NCBI GenBank assembly: GCA_038237515.1
Contig: JBBRYP010000058.1
Coordinates: forward strand, 1-29,677
DNA: 29,677 nucleotides
Origin: JBBQDZ01 sp038237515
Lineage (GTDB): Bacteria; Actinomycetota; Thermoleophilia; Gaiellales; Gaiellaceae
Direction of reading: 5' to 3'
Every line of letters begins with the position of its first letter. Positions within the stretch are counted from its first letter, which is position 1. Under the pieces are notes generated by a model, which ran no database searches, was not told where the DNA came from, and saw only the letters and a list, made by a program, of their open reading frames with translations. A program made the translations under genes and the position numbers. Shown here one piece after another: positions 13,720 to 21,700 of the stretch.

Positions 13720-15342
13720 GTGGGGAGAATCAAAGGGAAGCACGTCAGAGCCCCGCTTCTGGCAGCGCTCGCGGTGCTCGCCGTGCTCGGCGTTTCCGCG
13801 GCGAGCGCTCCGGCGGGTTCGGGGCTGAACCCAGTGACGGTCCGGCATCTGTCGAGCGGCGCGGCCGCGAAGTACTACCTGCTGCACCCGAGTGCGGCCC
13901 CGGAGCAGCTCCAGGCACGGTTGGCGAAGGTTCGGGAGGCTGTGCGCCTCGGACCGTCGAGGCGGAGCCAGCCCCTAGGCCCGTCGACGTTCAACGCCGA
14001 CTCGATCGGGCTGCCGCAGAACGAGGAGTCGATCACCGCCTGCTCGCCCGAGACGAACCTCGTCCTCGGCGGGACGAACGACTACCGCGGACTCATCGAC
14101 CCGGAGGGGAACTTCACGGGTTGGCACTACTCGACCAATGGTGGCGCCAGCCTTGCGAAAGAGGGCCTCCTGCCCCCGATCAACGGGATTCCCTCCGGGG
14201 GCGACCCGGTCGACGTCGCGGCGCCGGGTCATTGCGCCTTCTACGCCGGCGACCTCAACTTCGGCGATCCTAGTGATCCGACGGCTGGGACGAACGGGGT
14301 CGGCGTCTACCGCACCACCCCAGCGACCCTCAACTCCCCGGCCTGCCGCGACACCGCGTCCCCCAGCGATCCCGACTGCTGGCCGACGAAGAGGCTCGTG
14401 GCGACGAACGCCACCGGCCACTTCCTCGACAAGGAGTGGATCTACGCCGGGTTCAGCGGCGGCACGCTGTACGTCTGGGTCGTCTGGAGCGACTTCGACA
14501 TGACCGACCCGAACGTGCCGTTCACGGCCTCGATCATGGCTTCTCGGTGTAGCGCCGACCTCTCGAGCTGCACGGCTCCGCAGGTGATCAGCGGCTCGGA
14601 CCAGGACATCCAGTTCAGCGACGTGACGATCGGCCCCGACGGCCGGACCTACGTCACGTGGAGCGAGATCCAGGGCGAGCTCACCGGCGACCCGCAGACC
14701 TTCATCCACAAGCTGCGGATCGCGCCGGCCGGCTCGACGGCCTTCGGCCCCACGAGGGTCGTCGCCTCCGAGCCCAACGCCCTGCCCTTCGGCGGTGTCC
14801 TCCAGGCGAACGACTTCCGGATCGCGACCTACCCGAAGAACGAGGTGGCGATGGTGGGCTCGACGCCGCGGATCTTCGTCATCTGGGACGCCTGCAGCTT
14901 CCGGCTGCTCGACACCGTTTGCGAGTACCCGCTGATCAAGCTGGCCTACTCCGACAACGACGGCGTCTCCTGGACCGGCCCGCACGGGATCTCGGGCGGA
15001 GGCGTGAACTACTTCCCGACCATCTCCGTCGACCGTACAACGTGGAGCGTTTCGGCGGCGTGGTACACGAATCGTTACGACGCGTTCCAGAACGCGCAGG
15101 ACGTCGATCTGAAGACGTTCCCCGCCTCCCAGCCGTTCGGCGGCCCGATCACGCGCGTGACGTCACCCTCGAACGAGCCAGAGGCCGATCCGATTCTCGG
15201 CGGCTTCTTCATCGGCGACTACTTCGAGGTCTACGCGGACAGCGGAAAGACGCTCGTGCACTACAACGCGAACTACCGACAGGTGCCGGTCCTCGGCGGC
15301 CTGCCTGTGAACCAGCAGGACAACTTCCTCGCGGTCAAGTAG
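13720..15342 (+). CDS. Secreted sialidase/BNR-like (Asp-box) beta-propeller protein
   Basis: A 540-residue exported protein. GTG at 13720 follows GGGGAGG by eight bases and starts a Sec signal peptide: basic GRIKGKHVRAP, hydrophobic LLAALAVLAVLGVSAASA, then a cleavage-like APAGS. The mature part has repeated propeller-like strands with an Asp-box, AYSDNDGVSW, and a weaker copy, HYSTNGGASL. Other marks are ITACSPETNLVLGGTNDYR and a closing GGFFIGDYFEVYADSGKT. Catalytic sialidase residues (the FRIP arginine, the Tyr/Glu pair) are not evident, so it is probably a carbohydrate-binding or structural propeller, not a proven sialidase. A strong hairpin follows the stop. Confidence 0.75.
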   Translation: MGRIKGKHVRAPLLAALAVLAVLGVSAASAPAGSGLNPVTVRHLSSGAAAKYYLLHPSAAPEQLQARLAKVREAVRLGPSRRSQPLGPSTFNADSIGLPQNEESITACSPETNLVLGGTNDYRGLIDPEGNFTGWHYSTNGGASLAKEGLLPPINGIPSGGDPVDVAAPGHCAFYAGDLNFGDPSDPTAGTNGVGVYRTTPATLNSPACRDTASPSDPDCWPTKRLVATNATGHFLDKEWIYAGFSGGTLYVWVVWSDFDMTDPNVPFTASIMASRCSADLSSCTAPQVISGSDQDIQFSDVTIGPDGRTYVTWSEIQGELTGDPQTFIHKLRIAPAGSTAFGPTRVVASEPNALPFGGVLQANDFRIATYPKNEVAMVGSTPRIFVIWDACSFRLLDTVCEYPLIKLAYSDNDGVSWTGPHGISGGGVNYFPTISVDRTTWSVSAAWYTNRYDAFQNAQDVDLKTFPASQPFGGPITRVTSPSNEPEADPILGGFFIGDYFEVYADSGKTLVHYNANYRQVPVLGGLPVNQQDNFLAVK

Positions 15343-15364
15343 GCAGCAAGGAGCCTCGGTGACG

Positions 15365-15393
15365 AGCGGGGCCCGGATCGACCGGGCCCCGCT
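15365..15393 (+). terminator. Strong GC hairpin after the secreted protein gene
   Basis: A perfect 12-bp inverted repeat, AGCGGGGCCCGG/CCGGGCCCCGCT, with a 5-base loop (ATCGA), 22 bases after the stop. There is no T-run, as is common in actinobacterial terminators. Confidence 0.65.
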
Positions 15394-15529
15394 CTGAGCT
15401 GCGCGCGGCCCCGCGCCCGGCGACGACGAGCCACTCTCGCGCCGAGCCCGCACTCGCGTCGCCGCAGACCTGGCGAGCGCGATTGCCGCCGAGTCTCGCA
15501 GGCCGCGGTTTCGTAACAGGAGCGCAATA

Positions 15530-16493
15530 CCCGAGTGGCTGCGCTGGCGCTACATGTACCCGCAGGCCGAGTTCCCCTACGAACGGCTCCTCGCCGAGAG
15601 CCGCGCGCGCGGCAGGCTCGAGCCCGAGTTCGAGCTCGTCGACACCGGCGTCTTCGACGGCGGGCGCTACTGGGAGATCACCGCCGACTACGCGAAGGCA
15701 GGTCCCGAGGAGATCCTCGTCCGGATCAGCGTGAGAAACGCGGGCACGGAGGCGGCGGCGATCGACGTCCTAGCGTGAACCCCGATCGGATCGGGACGAA
15801 GGCGGCGTTGCGCTACCGGCTCGAGGTGGCGGGCCGGGAGACCGCGACGATCGAGCTGCGGCTGGGAGAGCAGGGGGGCTCGGCGAGGACTTCGCGGCGG
15901 TGCTGGCCGCTTGGGAGCGCGAGGCCGACGAGTTCTACGCGGCCCTGACTCCGCCGGAAGCCTCCGCCGACGAGGCGCTCGTGCTTCGTCAGGCGCTCGC
16001 CGGGATGCTCTGGTCGAAGCAGTTCTTCCACTACGACGTCCGGCTCTGGCTCGAGGGCGATCCGGCGGGGCCGCCGCCGCCGGAGGCTCGCCGGCGCGGG
16101 CGCAACCACGACTGGGCGCACCTCAACAACATGGATGTCGTCTCGATGCCGGACAAGTGGGAGTACCCGTGGTACGCGGCCTGGGACCTCGCCTTCCACT
16201 GCGTCGCGCTCGCGCATGTCGACCCGGAATTCGCGAAGTCCCAGCACTTCGCCCTGATCGCCTCTGCGCTGAACGAGAAGGGCCTCTGGAACGAGGAGGA
16301 CGGCTTCTACTACGACGTCCTCCAGCTCGGCGATGGCGCCGTCGTCCCGCTGAGGGCGCGTTCCATGGTCGGCCTGCTGCCCCTCGCGGCCGTGACGACG
16401 CTCGGCCCGGAGACGATGGCGAGCCTGCCCGACTTCATGCTCCGCCTCGGGTGGTTCACGAGGAACCGCGAAGAGGGGCGGGCAGTGGTCTAG
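15530..16493 (+). pseudogene. GH63-type glucosylglycerate/mannosylglycerate-hydrolase-like gene, 5' part, multiply deleted
   Basis: Recognisable sequence begins abruptly with PEWLRWRYMYPQAEFPYERL (15530); about 100 N-terminal residues expected in this family are absent, with no start codon in place. The frame ends at 15778 after SVRNAGTEAAAIDVLA, skips a large family segment, and resumes out of frame as KAALRYRLEVAGRETATIEL. A further shift at about 15875 leads into LGEDFAAVLAAWEREADEFY. The catalytic-barrel part has RNHDWAHLNNMDVVSMPDKW and WYAAWDLAFHCVALAHVD. After EFAKSQ it jumps in frame to HFALIASALNEKGLW, missing roughly 100 residues. A TAG at 16491-16493 ends this piece. The intact enzyme would hydrolyse a compatible-solute glycoside in the cytoplasm. 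Confidence 0.72.
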
Positions 16494-16496
16494 CAC

Positions 16497-17096
16497 ATGG
16501 ATTCGAGCGAGCACGGCGGCTGGCGGCTGCCCTCGATCGTCGACGAGGTGCGCCTCCGCCGGATCCTCTCGGCGCTGCTCGATCCGGCGGAGTTCCGCTC
16601 CGACCACGGCATCCAGGCCCTCTCCCGCTTCCACGCCGACCATCCGCTCGAGCTGTCGATCGACGGCGTCTTCGCAGAGCTCGATTACGAGCCCGGCGAG
16701 TCGACGAGCGGCCTGTTCGGAGGCAACTCGAACTGGCGCGGGCCAGTCTGGCTCCCCGTCAACCACCTGCTCGTCGAGGTCCTGCGCGTCTACCACCGCT
16801 ACCTCGGCGACGCCTTCCGGGTCGAGTTCCCGACCGGCTCCGGCCACGAGCTGACCTTGGCGGCGGTCGCGGACGAGCTCGCCGCGCGGCTGACGGGGAT
16901 CTTCCTGCGCCGTAAGGACGGGACGCGGCCCGTCTTCGGCGGCTACGAGCTCTTCCAGCGCGATCCGGGGTGGCACGACCCGCTCCCGTTCCACGAGTAC
17001 TTCCATGGGGAGACCGGCGCCTGGCTCGGCGCCTCGCATCAGACCGGCTGGACAGGGCTGGTGGCGGATCTGATCGTCCGCCGCGGCCGGCGCTAG
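16497..17096 (+). pseudogene. GH63-type glycoside-hydrolase gene, 3' part
   Basis: This continues the same gene after the TAG at 16491. HGGWRLPSIVDEVRLRRILS, YEPGESTSGLFGGNSNWRGP, VWLPVNHLLVEVLR and FHEYFHGETGAWLGASHQTG are the conserved C-terminal half of the (alpha/alpha)6 barrel. The ATG at 16497 can start a 199-residue fragment, but it lacks a folding-competent barrel. The stop TAG (17094-17096) lies on a CTAG palindrome that also provides the stop of the convergent debranching-enzyme gene. Confidence 0.72.
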
Positions 17097-19063
17097 CGCG
17101 CGAAGTCGATCGTAAGGTGCTCCACGCCGTCCGGAAGGTGCGGGTCGATTCCTCCGGGTTCGAGGCCGAGCATCGCCCGCAGGAACGCGAGCGGCGCGCA
17201 GCTCGCCCACGCCTGCGGACTCGAGGCGGTCGGATACTCGACAGGGAAGGCGGTGCGTCCCCGGCGATAGCCGGCGAAGACCTCAGGAAGGCGGTAGCGG
17301 AAGAACGTCGCCGCCTCGATCATCGCGACAACCACCCGGTTGGCCTCGTCGCGGTAGCCGTAGCGGTAGAGGCCGAGTGCGATCAGCGAATTGTCGTGCG
17401 GCCAGACGGTCCCGTTGTGGTAGCGGATCGGGTTGTAGCCCCCCTCGCCTTCGGCCATCGTCCGCACGCCCCAGCCGGAGAAGAGCGCGTCCGACATCAG
17501 GTGCGCGACGACGGCATCGGCCCTGTCGTCGTCCACGATTCCGCTCCACAGCAGCTGGCCTGGGTTGGAGGTGATCGCGTCGACGCGGCGCTTCGCGCCG
17601 TCGAGCGCGAGCGCGTAGTAGTCGCGTTCCGGCAACCAAAAGTCGCGGTTGAACCGTTCCTTCAGTGCCGCCGCCTCGTCCTCCAGGCGGTTGCCCCAGG
17701 CCGGGTCGTCCCAGACCCGACGGGCGAGCCGCGCGGTCCGGAGCTTGGCGTCGTAGACGTAACCCTGGATCTCGCACGTCGCAATCGGCCCGGTCGCGAT
17801 CGTCCCGTCGGCGAACCTGATCGAGTCCCAGGAGTCCTTCCAGCACTGGTTCTCGAGCCCCGTCTCCTCGTTACGGCGCTGATACTCGACGTACCCGTCG
17901 CCGTCGCGGTCGCCGTACTCGTCGATCCAGCGCAGAGCGCTCCGAGCCGCCGACTCGAGCTCCCGCGGGAGCGCGTCGTTGCCTGTCCAGCGGTGGGTCT
18001 CCTCGAGCAGGACGAGGAAGAGGGGCGTCGCGTCGGCGGTGCCGTAGTACGGCGAGTGAGGGCGCTCGCCGAAGTGCGTGAGCTCACCGAAGCGGATCTC
18101 GTGCAGGATCTTCCCAGGCTCTTCGTCGCGGAAGTCGTCGAGCTTCGTTCCCTGTCGCGCCGCGAGGACGCGCAGCGTCGTCTCTGCGAGCTCCGGCACG
18201 AACGGCACCGCCTGCAGGCTCGCGATCAGGCTGTCGCGGCCGAAGACGGTCATGAACCACGGGAGGCCCGCAGCCGGAAGCGCCGCGCCGGGGAAGAGAT
18301 CGGATTCGAAGCGAAGCGCCGCGAGGTCGATCAGCGACCGTTCGTAGACGTGCTCGAGCGCGTCCCAGTCCGTCTCGATCTTCGGCGCCCGAGCGATGAA
18401 GTCCGCGAGGCTCATGCCGATCTGGGGCCGCGGGGTCTCGTCGTCGTGGCCGTACTTGATCGGAACTTCGTGGTCGGCGACGGGTTGCACGAAGATGCAG
18501 GTGCTCCATTCCCCGCGCGGCTCGACCGTCGGTCGGAATGTCAGCCCGCGCTCGTCGATGCTGCGGGCGGCGCTGGCGCTGATGCGCGTCTCCCGAACGA
18601 AGTCCTCGCGACGGTAGCCGAGGACGAGCGCGCCGTCCTCGACCCGTCGGAACCGGTCGCCCTTCTTGGCGAGTGCGTCCTTGACCTCGAACAGATCCGC
18701 GAAGTCGCAGTCGGCTTCGAGCCGGATCTCGGCCTTCAGGGGTGCATCGCCGTGGTTGAGCACCGTGATGTCCTCGTGGAAGCCGTCGCCGACAGCGCGT
18801 TTCCGGATGATCGACACCTGCGGGTTCTCGTTGACGTCGCCTCCCCGCGGAACGAGGAAGAACTGGGCGCTGAAGTACTGGTTCTGGTCGGTCGAGAGGA
18901 TGTCGAGCGGCGAGCCGTCCACGCGCAGCGTCCAGCGCGAGAGGAAGCGGGTGTCGCGGAAGAAGAAGCCGTGCGCCTGGTCAGGCGATGCGTCGATGTC
19001 CCCGCGCAGGTCGCAGACGAGGAACGTCGAGCCGTCGAGGATGCTGATCGTGTCAGTGGACAT
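17093..19063 (-). CDS. Amylo-alpha-1,6-glucosidase / glycogen-debranching-type enzyme
   Basis: A 656-residue protein with an N-terminal GDE_N_bis domain (ILDGSTFLVCDLRGDIDASP, FFRDTRFLSRWTLRVDG) and a C-terminal (alpha/alpha)6 barrel: PWFMTVFGRDSLIASLQAV, YYGTADATPLFLVLLEETHR, ENQCWKDSWDSI, NGTVWPHDNSLIALGLYRYG. The Asp of FGRD and the WKDSWD and PHDNS motifs are those of bacterial amylo-alpha-1,6-glucosidase-like proteins, which trim alpha-glucan branches or small glucosides. I chose ATG 19063, which opens with TDTISILDG and has AGGA about eight bases upstream; an open frame extends to 19177. It is convergent with the broken GH63 gene and divergent from the glucose dehydrogenase. Confidence 0.88.
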   Translation of the reverse strand: MSTDTISILDGSTFLVCDLRGDIDASPDQAHGFFFRDTRFLSRWTLRVDGSPLDILSTDQNQYFSAQFFLVPRGGDVNENPQVSIIRKRAVGDGFHEDITVLNHGDAPLKAEIRLEADCDFADLFEVKDALAKKGDRFRRVEDGALVLGYRREDFVRETRISASAARSIDERGLTFRPTVEPRGEWSTCIFVQPVADHEVPIKYGHDDETPRPQIGMSLADFIARAPKIETDWDALEHVYERSLIDLAALRFESDLFPGAALPAAGLPWFMTVFGRDSLIASLQAVPFVPELAETTLRVLAARQGTKLDDFRDEEPGKILHEIRFGELTHFGERPHSPYYGTADATPLFLVLLEETHRWTGNDALPRELESAARSALRWIDEYGDRDGDGYVEYQRRNEETGLENQCWKDSWDSIRFADGTIATGPIATCEIQGYVYDAKLRTARLARRVWDDPAWGNRLEDEAAALKERFNRDFWLPERDYYALALDGAKRRVDAITSNPGQLLWSGIVDDDRADAVVAHLMSDALFSGWGVRTMAEGEGGYNPIRYHNGTVWPHDNSLIALGLYRYGYRDEANRVVVAMIEAATFFRYRLPEVFAGYRRGRTAFPVEYPTASSPQAWASCAPLAFLRAMLGLEPGGIDPHLPDGVEHLTIDFAR

Positions 19064-19098
19064 GGCGAGTCCTGCTACGTCTCCGGCGGCGGCCCGTG

Positions 19099-19138
19099 CG
19101 TTACGCGCTGTTCCTAACTGCGTTCGAGGCGTGTAACG
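19099..19138. promoter_or_regulatory. Operator-like inverted repeat between the divergent glucosidase and glucose dehydrogenase
   Basis: CGTTACGCGC (19099-19108) and GCGTGTAACG (19129-19138) are inverted copies with one mismatch and a 20-base spacer, centred in the 103-bp gap between the two starts. This suits a shared regulator. Confidence 0.45.
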
Positions 19139-19166
19139 GATCGGCCGTCCCATCGACGGATGCTGC

Positions 19167-20279
19167 ATGAAAGCCATCGCGGTTCACCCAGGCAAGCCCG
19201 ATTCGATTCACCTCCGGGAGATCCCGGAACCGAAGGTGACCGACGTTCCCGACGGTCGCGGCGTGCTCGTCAAGGTGCTGCGCGTCGGCGTCGACGGTAC
19301 GGACAAGGAGATCAACGCCGCCGAGTACGGTGCCGCTCCGTCGGGAGACGACTTCCTCGTCACCGGGCACGAGAGCTTCGGTCAGGTCGTCGCGGTCGGC
19401 CCGGACGTCCCCACCACGATCGTGCCCGGCGCGTACGTCGTCGCCAGCGTGCGCCGGCCGGGATCGTCCATCTACGGGAAGATCGGCCTTCAGGATTTCA
19501 CCACCGACGACGTCTACTACGAGCGCGGAATCAACCTTCTCCACGGGTACCTGACCGAGTACTACGTCGAGCACGACCAGTATGTCTTCCCGCTCCCGGC
19601 GAGCCTCGTCGAGGTGGGTGTGCTGCTCGAGCCGACGACGGTCGCCGAGAAGGGCATCAACCATGCGTACGAGATCCAGCGCCGGCTGAAGATCTGGGAG
19701 CCGCGCCGCGCCTGCGTGCTCGGCTCCGGCACGGTCGGACTCCTCGCCGCGCTCACCGCCCGCCTGCGCGGGCTCGAGCTGACCGTCTACTCGCTGCCGA
19801 AGCGGCCCTATCGCAATGCCGATCTGATCGAGCAGCTCGGCGGCTTCTACGTCTCGTCGCAGGAGCGGACGCTCGCCCAGGCGAGCGAGGAGCGGGGACC
19901 GTTCGACCTGATGTTCGACGCGACTGGTTTCAGCCCGATCGTTTGGGAGGCGGCCGAGGTGCTCGGCAAGAACGGTGTGCTCGTGCTGGCGTCGATCACG
20001 GGCGGCGGCCGCAAGGCGGAGATCAACTCCGACCGGATCAACCAGGGCTTCGTGCTCGGCAACAAGGTCATGGTGGGCACGGTCAACGCCTCGCCCAACG
20101 ACTTCCGCACGGGCGTCGACGACCTGATCAAGGCCGAGGCGCTGTTCCCCGGATGGCTCGGGCAGCTGCTGACGACTCCGATTCGCGGCCTCGAGAACTA
20201 CCGCCAGCTGATCCGGGAGCTGACGGAGAACCGCGAAGCGATCAAGGTGTACGTCGAGGTCGTGGGGAACGACAGCTGA
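19167..20279 (+). CDS. Glucose 1-dehydrogenase (zinc-containing MDR family)
   Basis: A 370-residue medium-chain dehydrogenase that would oxidise glucose to gluconolactone with NAD(P)+. The catalytic zinc site uses Asp in GVDGTDKE (Asp43) in place of the usual Cys, His68 in TGHESFG, and a Glu in LLEPTTVAEKG. This Asp-His-Glu set matches the haloarchaeal glucose dehydrogenase type. The nucleotide-binding motif is VLGSGTVGLLAALTARLRG, and the C-terminal Glu_dehyd_C segment INQGFVLGNKVMVGTVNASP is clear. ATG 19167 gives a standard N-terminus. With the divergent debranching enzyme it suggests storage-glucan breakdown feeding direct glucose oxidation. Confidence 0.9.
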   Translation: MKAIAVHPGKPDSIHLREIPEPKVTDVPDGRGVLVKVLRVGVDGTDKEINAAEYGAAPSGDDFLVTGHESFGQVVAVGPDVPTTIVPGAYVVASVRRPGSSIYGKIGLQDFTTDDVYYERGINLLHGYLTEYYVEHDQYVFPLPASLVEVGVLLEPTTVAEKGINHAYEIQRRLKIWEPRRACVLGSGTVGLLAALTARLRGLELTVYSLPKRPYRNADLIEQLGGFYVSSQERTLAQASEERGPFDLMFDATGFSPIVWEAAEVLGKNGVLVLASITGGGRKAEINSDRINQGFVLGNKVMVGTVNASPNDFRTGVDDLIKAEALFPGWLGQLLTTPIRGLENYRQLIRELTENREAIKVYVEVVGNDS

Positions 20280-20343
20280 ACGCCGCAGCCGAGCGAGCGG
20301 GCCGGCTCTTTTCCTCGCCGGCCGGCAGCTACCTTGGCCGGGG

Positions 20344-20970
20344 ATGCCGCTGCAGAACCGCGTCACGCCGCTCGGTGAGCTGGTCGCCGACCCCGCCCGC
20401 GGCCTCGTCTACGGCAACCGCGGCTGCCTCCATGACGGGTCGGGCCACATCCGCCGGCGCTTCGACGGCAAACGCTGGATCGCCTGCCAGCTCGAGTTCC
20501 GCGGTTGGCGGCGCCGGACGCTGCTGCAGCCCGGCCGGTTCACCGAGCTGTTCTTCCTCGACGAGGCGACCGCGTTCGCGGCCGGCCATCGCCCGTGCGC
20601 GCTCTGCCGACGAGTCGACTACGCGCGTCTCGTCGAGATCTGGAGCGGGCTCCATCCCGGCCAGGTCGGGGCGGACGCGATCGACGCGCAGCTGCATGGC
20701 GAGCGCATCGCTTCCGGGACGCGCGAGCAGCGCCGCCACGAAGCGCCGTTCGACGATCTGCCTGACGGCGCGTTTGTCCTGCGGGAGGGAAGGCCGCGCC
20801 TCGTCCGCGGTTCGGAGCTGCTGACCTGGACGGTCGGCGGGTATACGACGCCAGAGCCGCGACCGGTGCATCAGCGGGCGGTGCTGATCACGCCTCCGTC
20901 GCTGGTCGGCGTCCTACGCGCCCGGTGGCAGCCGCTCGTGCCGCTGCTGCACCCCTCGGCGGATCGATGA
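20344..20970 (+). CDS. Conserved hypothetical protein with an Ada-like Cys motif
   Basis: A 208-residue soluble protein of no named family that I recall. The N-terminal part reads LVYGNRGCLHDGSGHIRRRF and FFLDEATAFAAGHRPCALCR. The AAGHRPCALCRR stretch (about residues 79-90) resembles the zinc-binding GxRPCxxC element of the Ada methyl-acceptor domain, so metal or nucleic-acid binding is possible, but this is inference. The C-terminus has LTWTVGGYTTPEPRPVHQRA followed by VLITPPS. The ATG at 20344 lacks a strong Shine-Dalgarno. Its TGA overlaps the ATG of the NIPSNAP remnant (ATGA), so the two were co-translated. Confidence 0.65.
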   Translation: MPLQNRVTPLGELVADPARGLVYGNRGCLHDGSGHIRRRFDGKRWIACQLEFRGWRRRTLLQPGRFTELFFLDEATAFAAGHRPCALCRRVDYARLVEIWSGLHPGQVGADAIDAQLHGERIASGTREQRRHEAPFDDLPDGAFVLREGRPRLVRGSELLTWTVGGYTTPEPRPVHQRAVLITPPSLVGVLRARWQPLVPLLHPSADR

Positions 20971-21225
20971 CCGGGATCATCGACATCAGGACGTACAAGC
21001 TCAGACCGAGGTCCGGCGGCCTTCCACCGGCTCGTCGTAGCGGAGTCGCTGCCAATGCTGGAGCGCTGGGCGTGGAGGTCGTCGCCCACGGACCCTCACT
21101 CGACGACGACGCTACTACCTGATCCGCGCCTACCCGAGCCTCCAGGAGCGGCAGCGAGGCCAGGACGCCTTCCACGGAAGCGACGAGTGGCGCAACGGCC
21201 CGCGCGAGGCGATCGTCTCCCTGCG
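20967..21225 (+). pseudogene. NIPSNAP-family protein gene with about three frameshifts and a lost 3' end
   Basis: It starts at ATG 20967 overlapping the previous stop. Recognisable blocks fall in successive frames: IIDIRTYKLRP, then FHRLVVAESLPMLERW, then VEVVAHGPSLDDD, then YYLIRAYPSLQERQRGQDAF and HGSDEWRNGPREAIVSL. Joined, they form nearly a complete NIPSNAP domain, a ferredoxin-like fold of unknown function. After VSL (about 21225) the family similarity ends and the strand runs antisense into the AlkZ-like remnant. Confidence 0.65.
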
Positions 21226-21700
21226 CACTCTCGCCGAGCCAGCCGCGCACGAGCGCGTAGGCATGGTCGCGGCCGACCATCGGGCCGCGTACCGCGATCC
21301 CGCGTAGCGAGGCAGGCATCAACAGGCGCACGAGCGCCTGTCCGCGCGTGGGTATCCCCGCCGCGGCGAGACGCTCACGCAGCTGCCGGCGCGTGATTGG
21401 CCTCTCGTCGGCGAGCGGGCGCGCGATGGCGGTCACGCCGCGCTCGGCGAGGCGAGGCGTCACGCCCTCCTGTGCGAGCCGGCGTGCGTTCCCGCTGAAG
21501 AGCGGCGGCGTCGTCAGCGCCTGCAGCCAGGGATAGTCCTCGCGCGAAACCAGGTGTGGGGTTCCGCGTTTCAGCCAGGTGATCAGCAGCGTGCGCTCCT
21601 CGGTGAGGGCACGATCGACGTCGGCGGGCGATCGACAAGCAGCCGCAGTGTCGCGACCGAGAGGCTCAAGCGGCACTTGCCCGTCAGGCGGCCTCCGCAA
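21226..21700 (-). pseudogene. AlkZ-like winged-helix DNA-glycosylase-family gene, truncated at both ends
   Basis: The readable core is DVDRALTEERTLLITWLKRG, TPHLVSREDYPWLQAL, ITRRQLRERLAAAGIPTRGQ and LVRLLMPASLRGIAVRGP, then AYALVRGWLGE. This is the first half of the AlkZ/YcaQ-like winged-helix family (about 350-400 residues when intact), which includes interstrand-crosslink glycosylases. About 50 N-terminal residues are missing where it abuts the stop of the upstream exporter (21684), and everything after GWLGE is lost at the collision with the NIPSNAP remnant. An open frame continues to 20888, but it is antisense to NIPSNAP and not family sequence. Confidence 0.6.

Noticed and set aside
16970..19117. 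715-codon plus-strand open frame
   Set aside because: Antisense shadow of the debranching enzyme, Arg/Val/Glu-biased with no recognisable domain.
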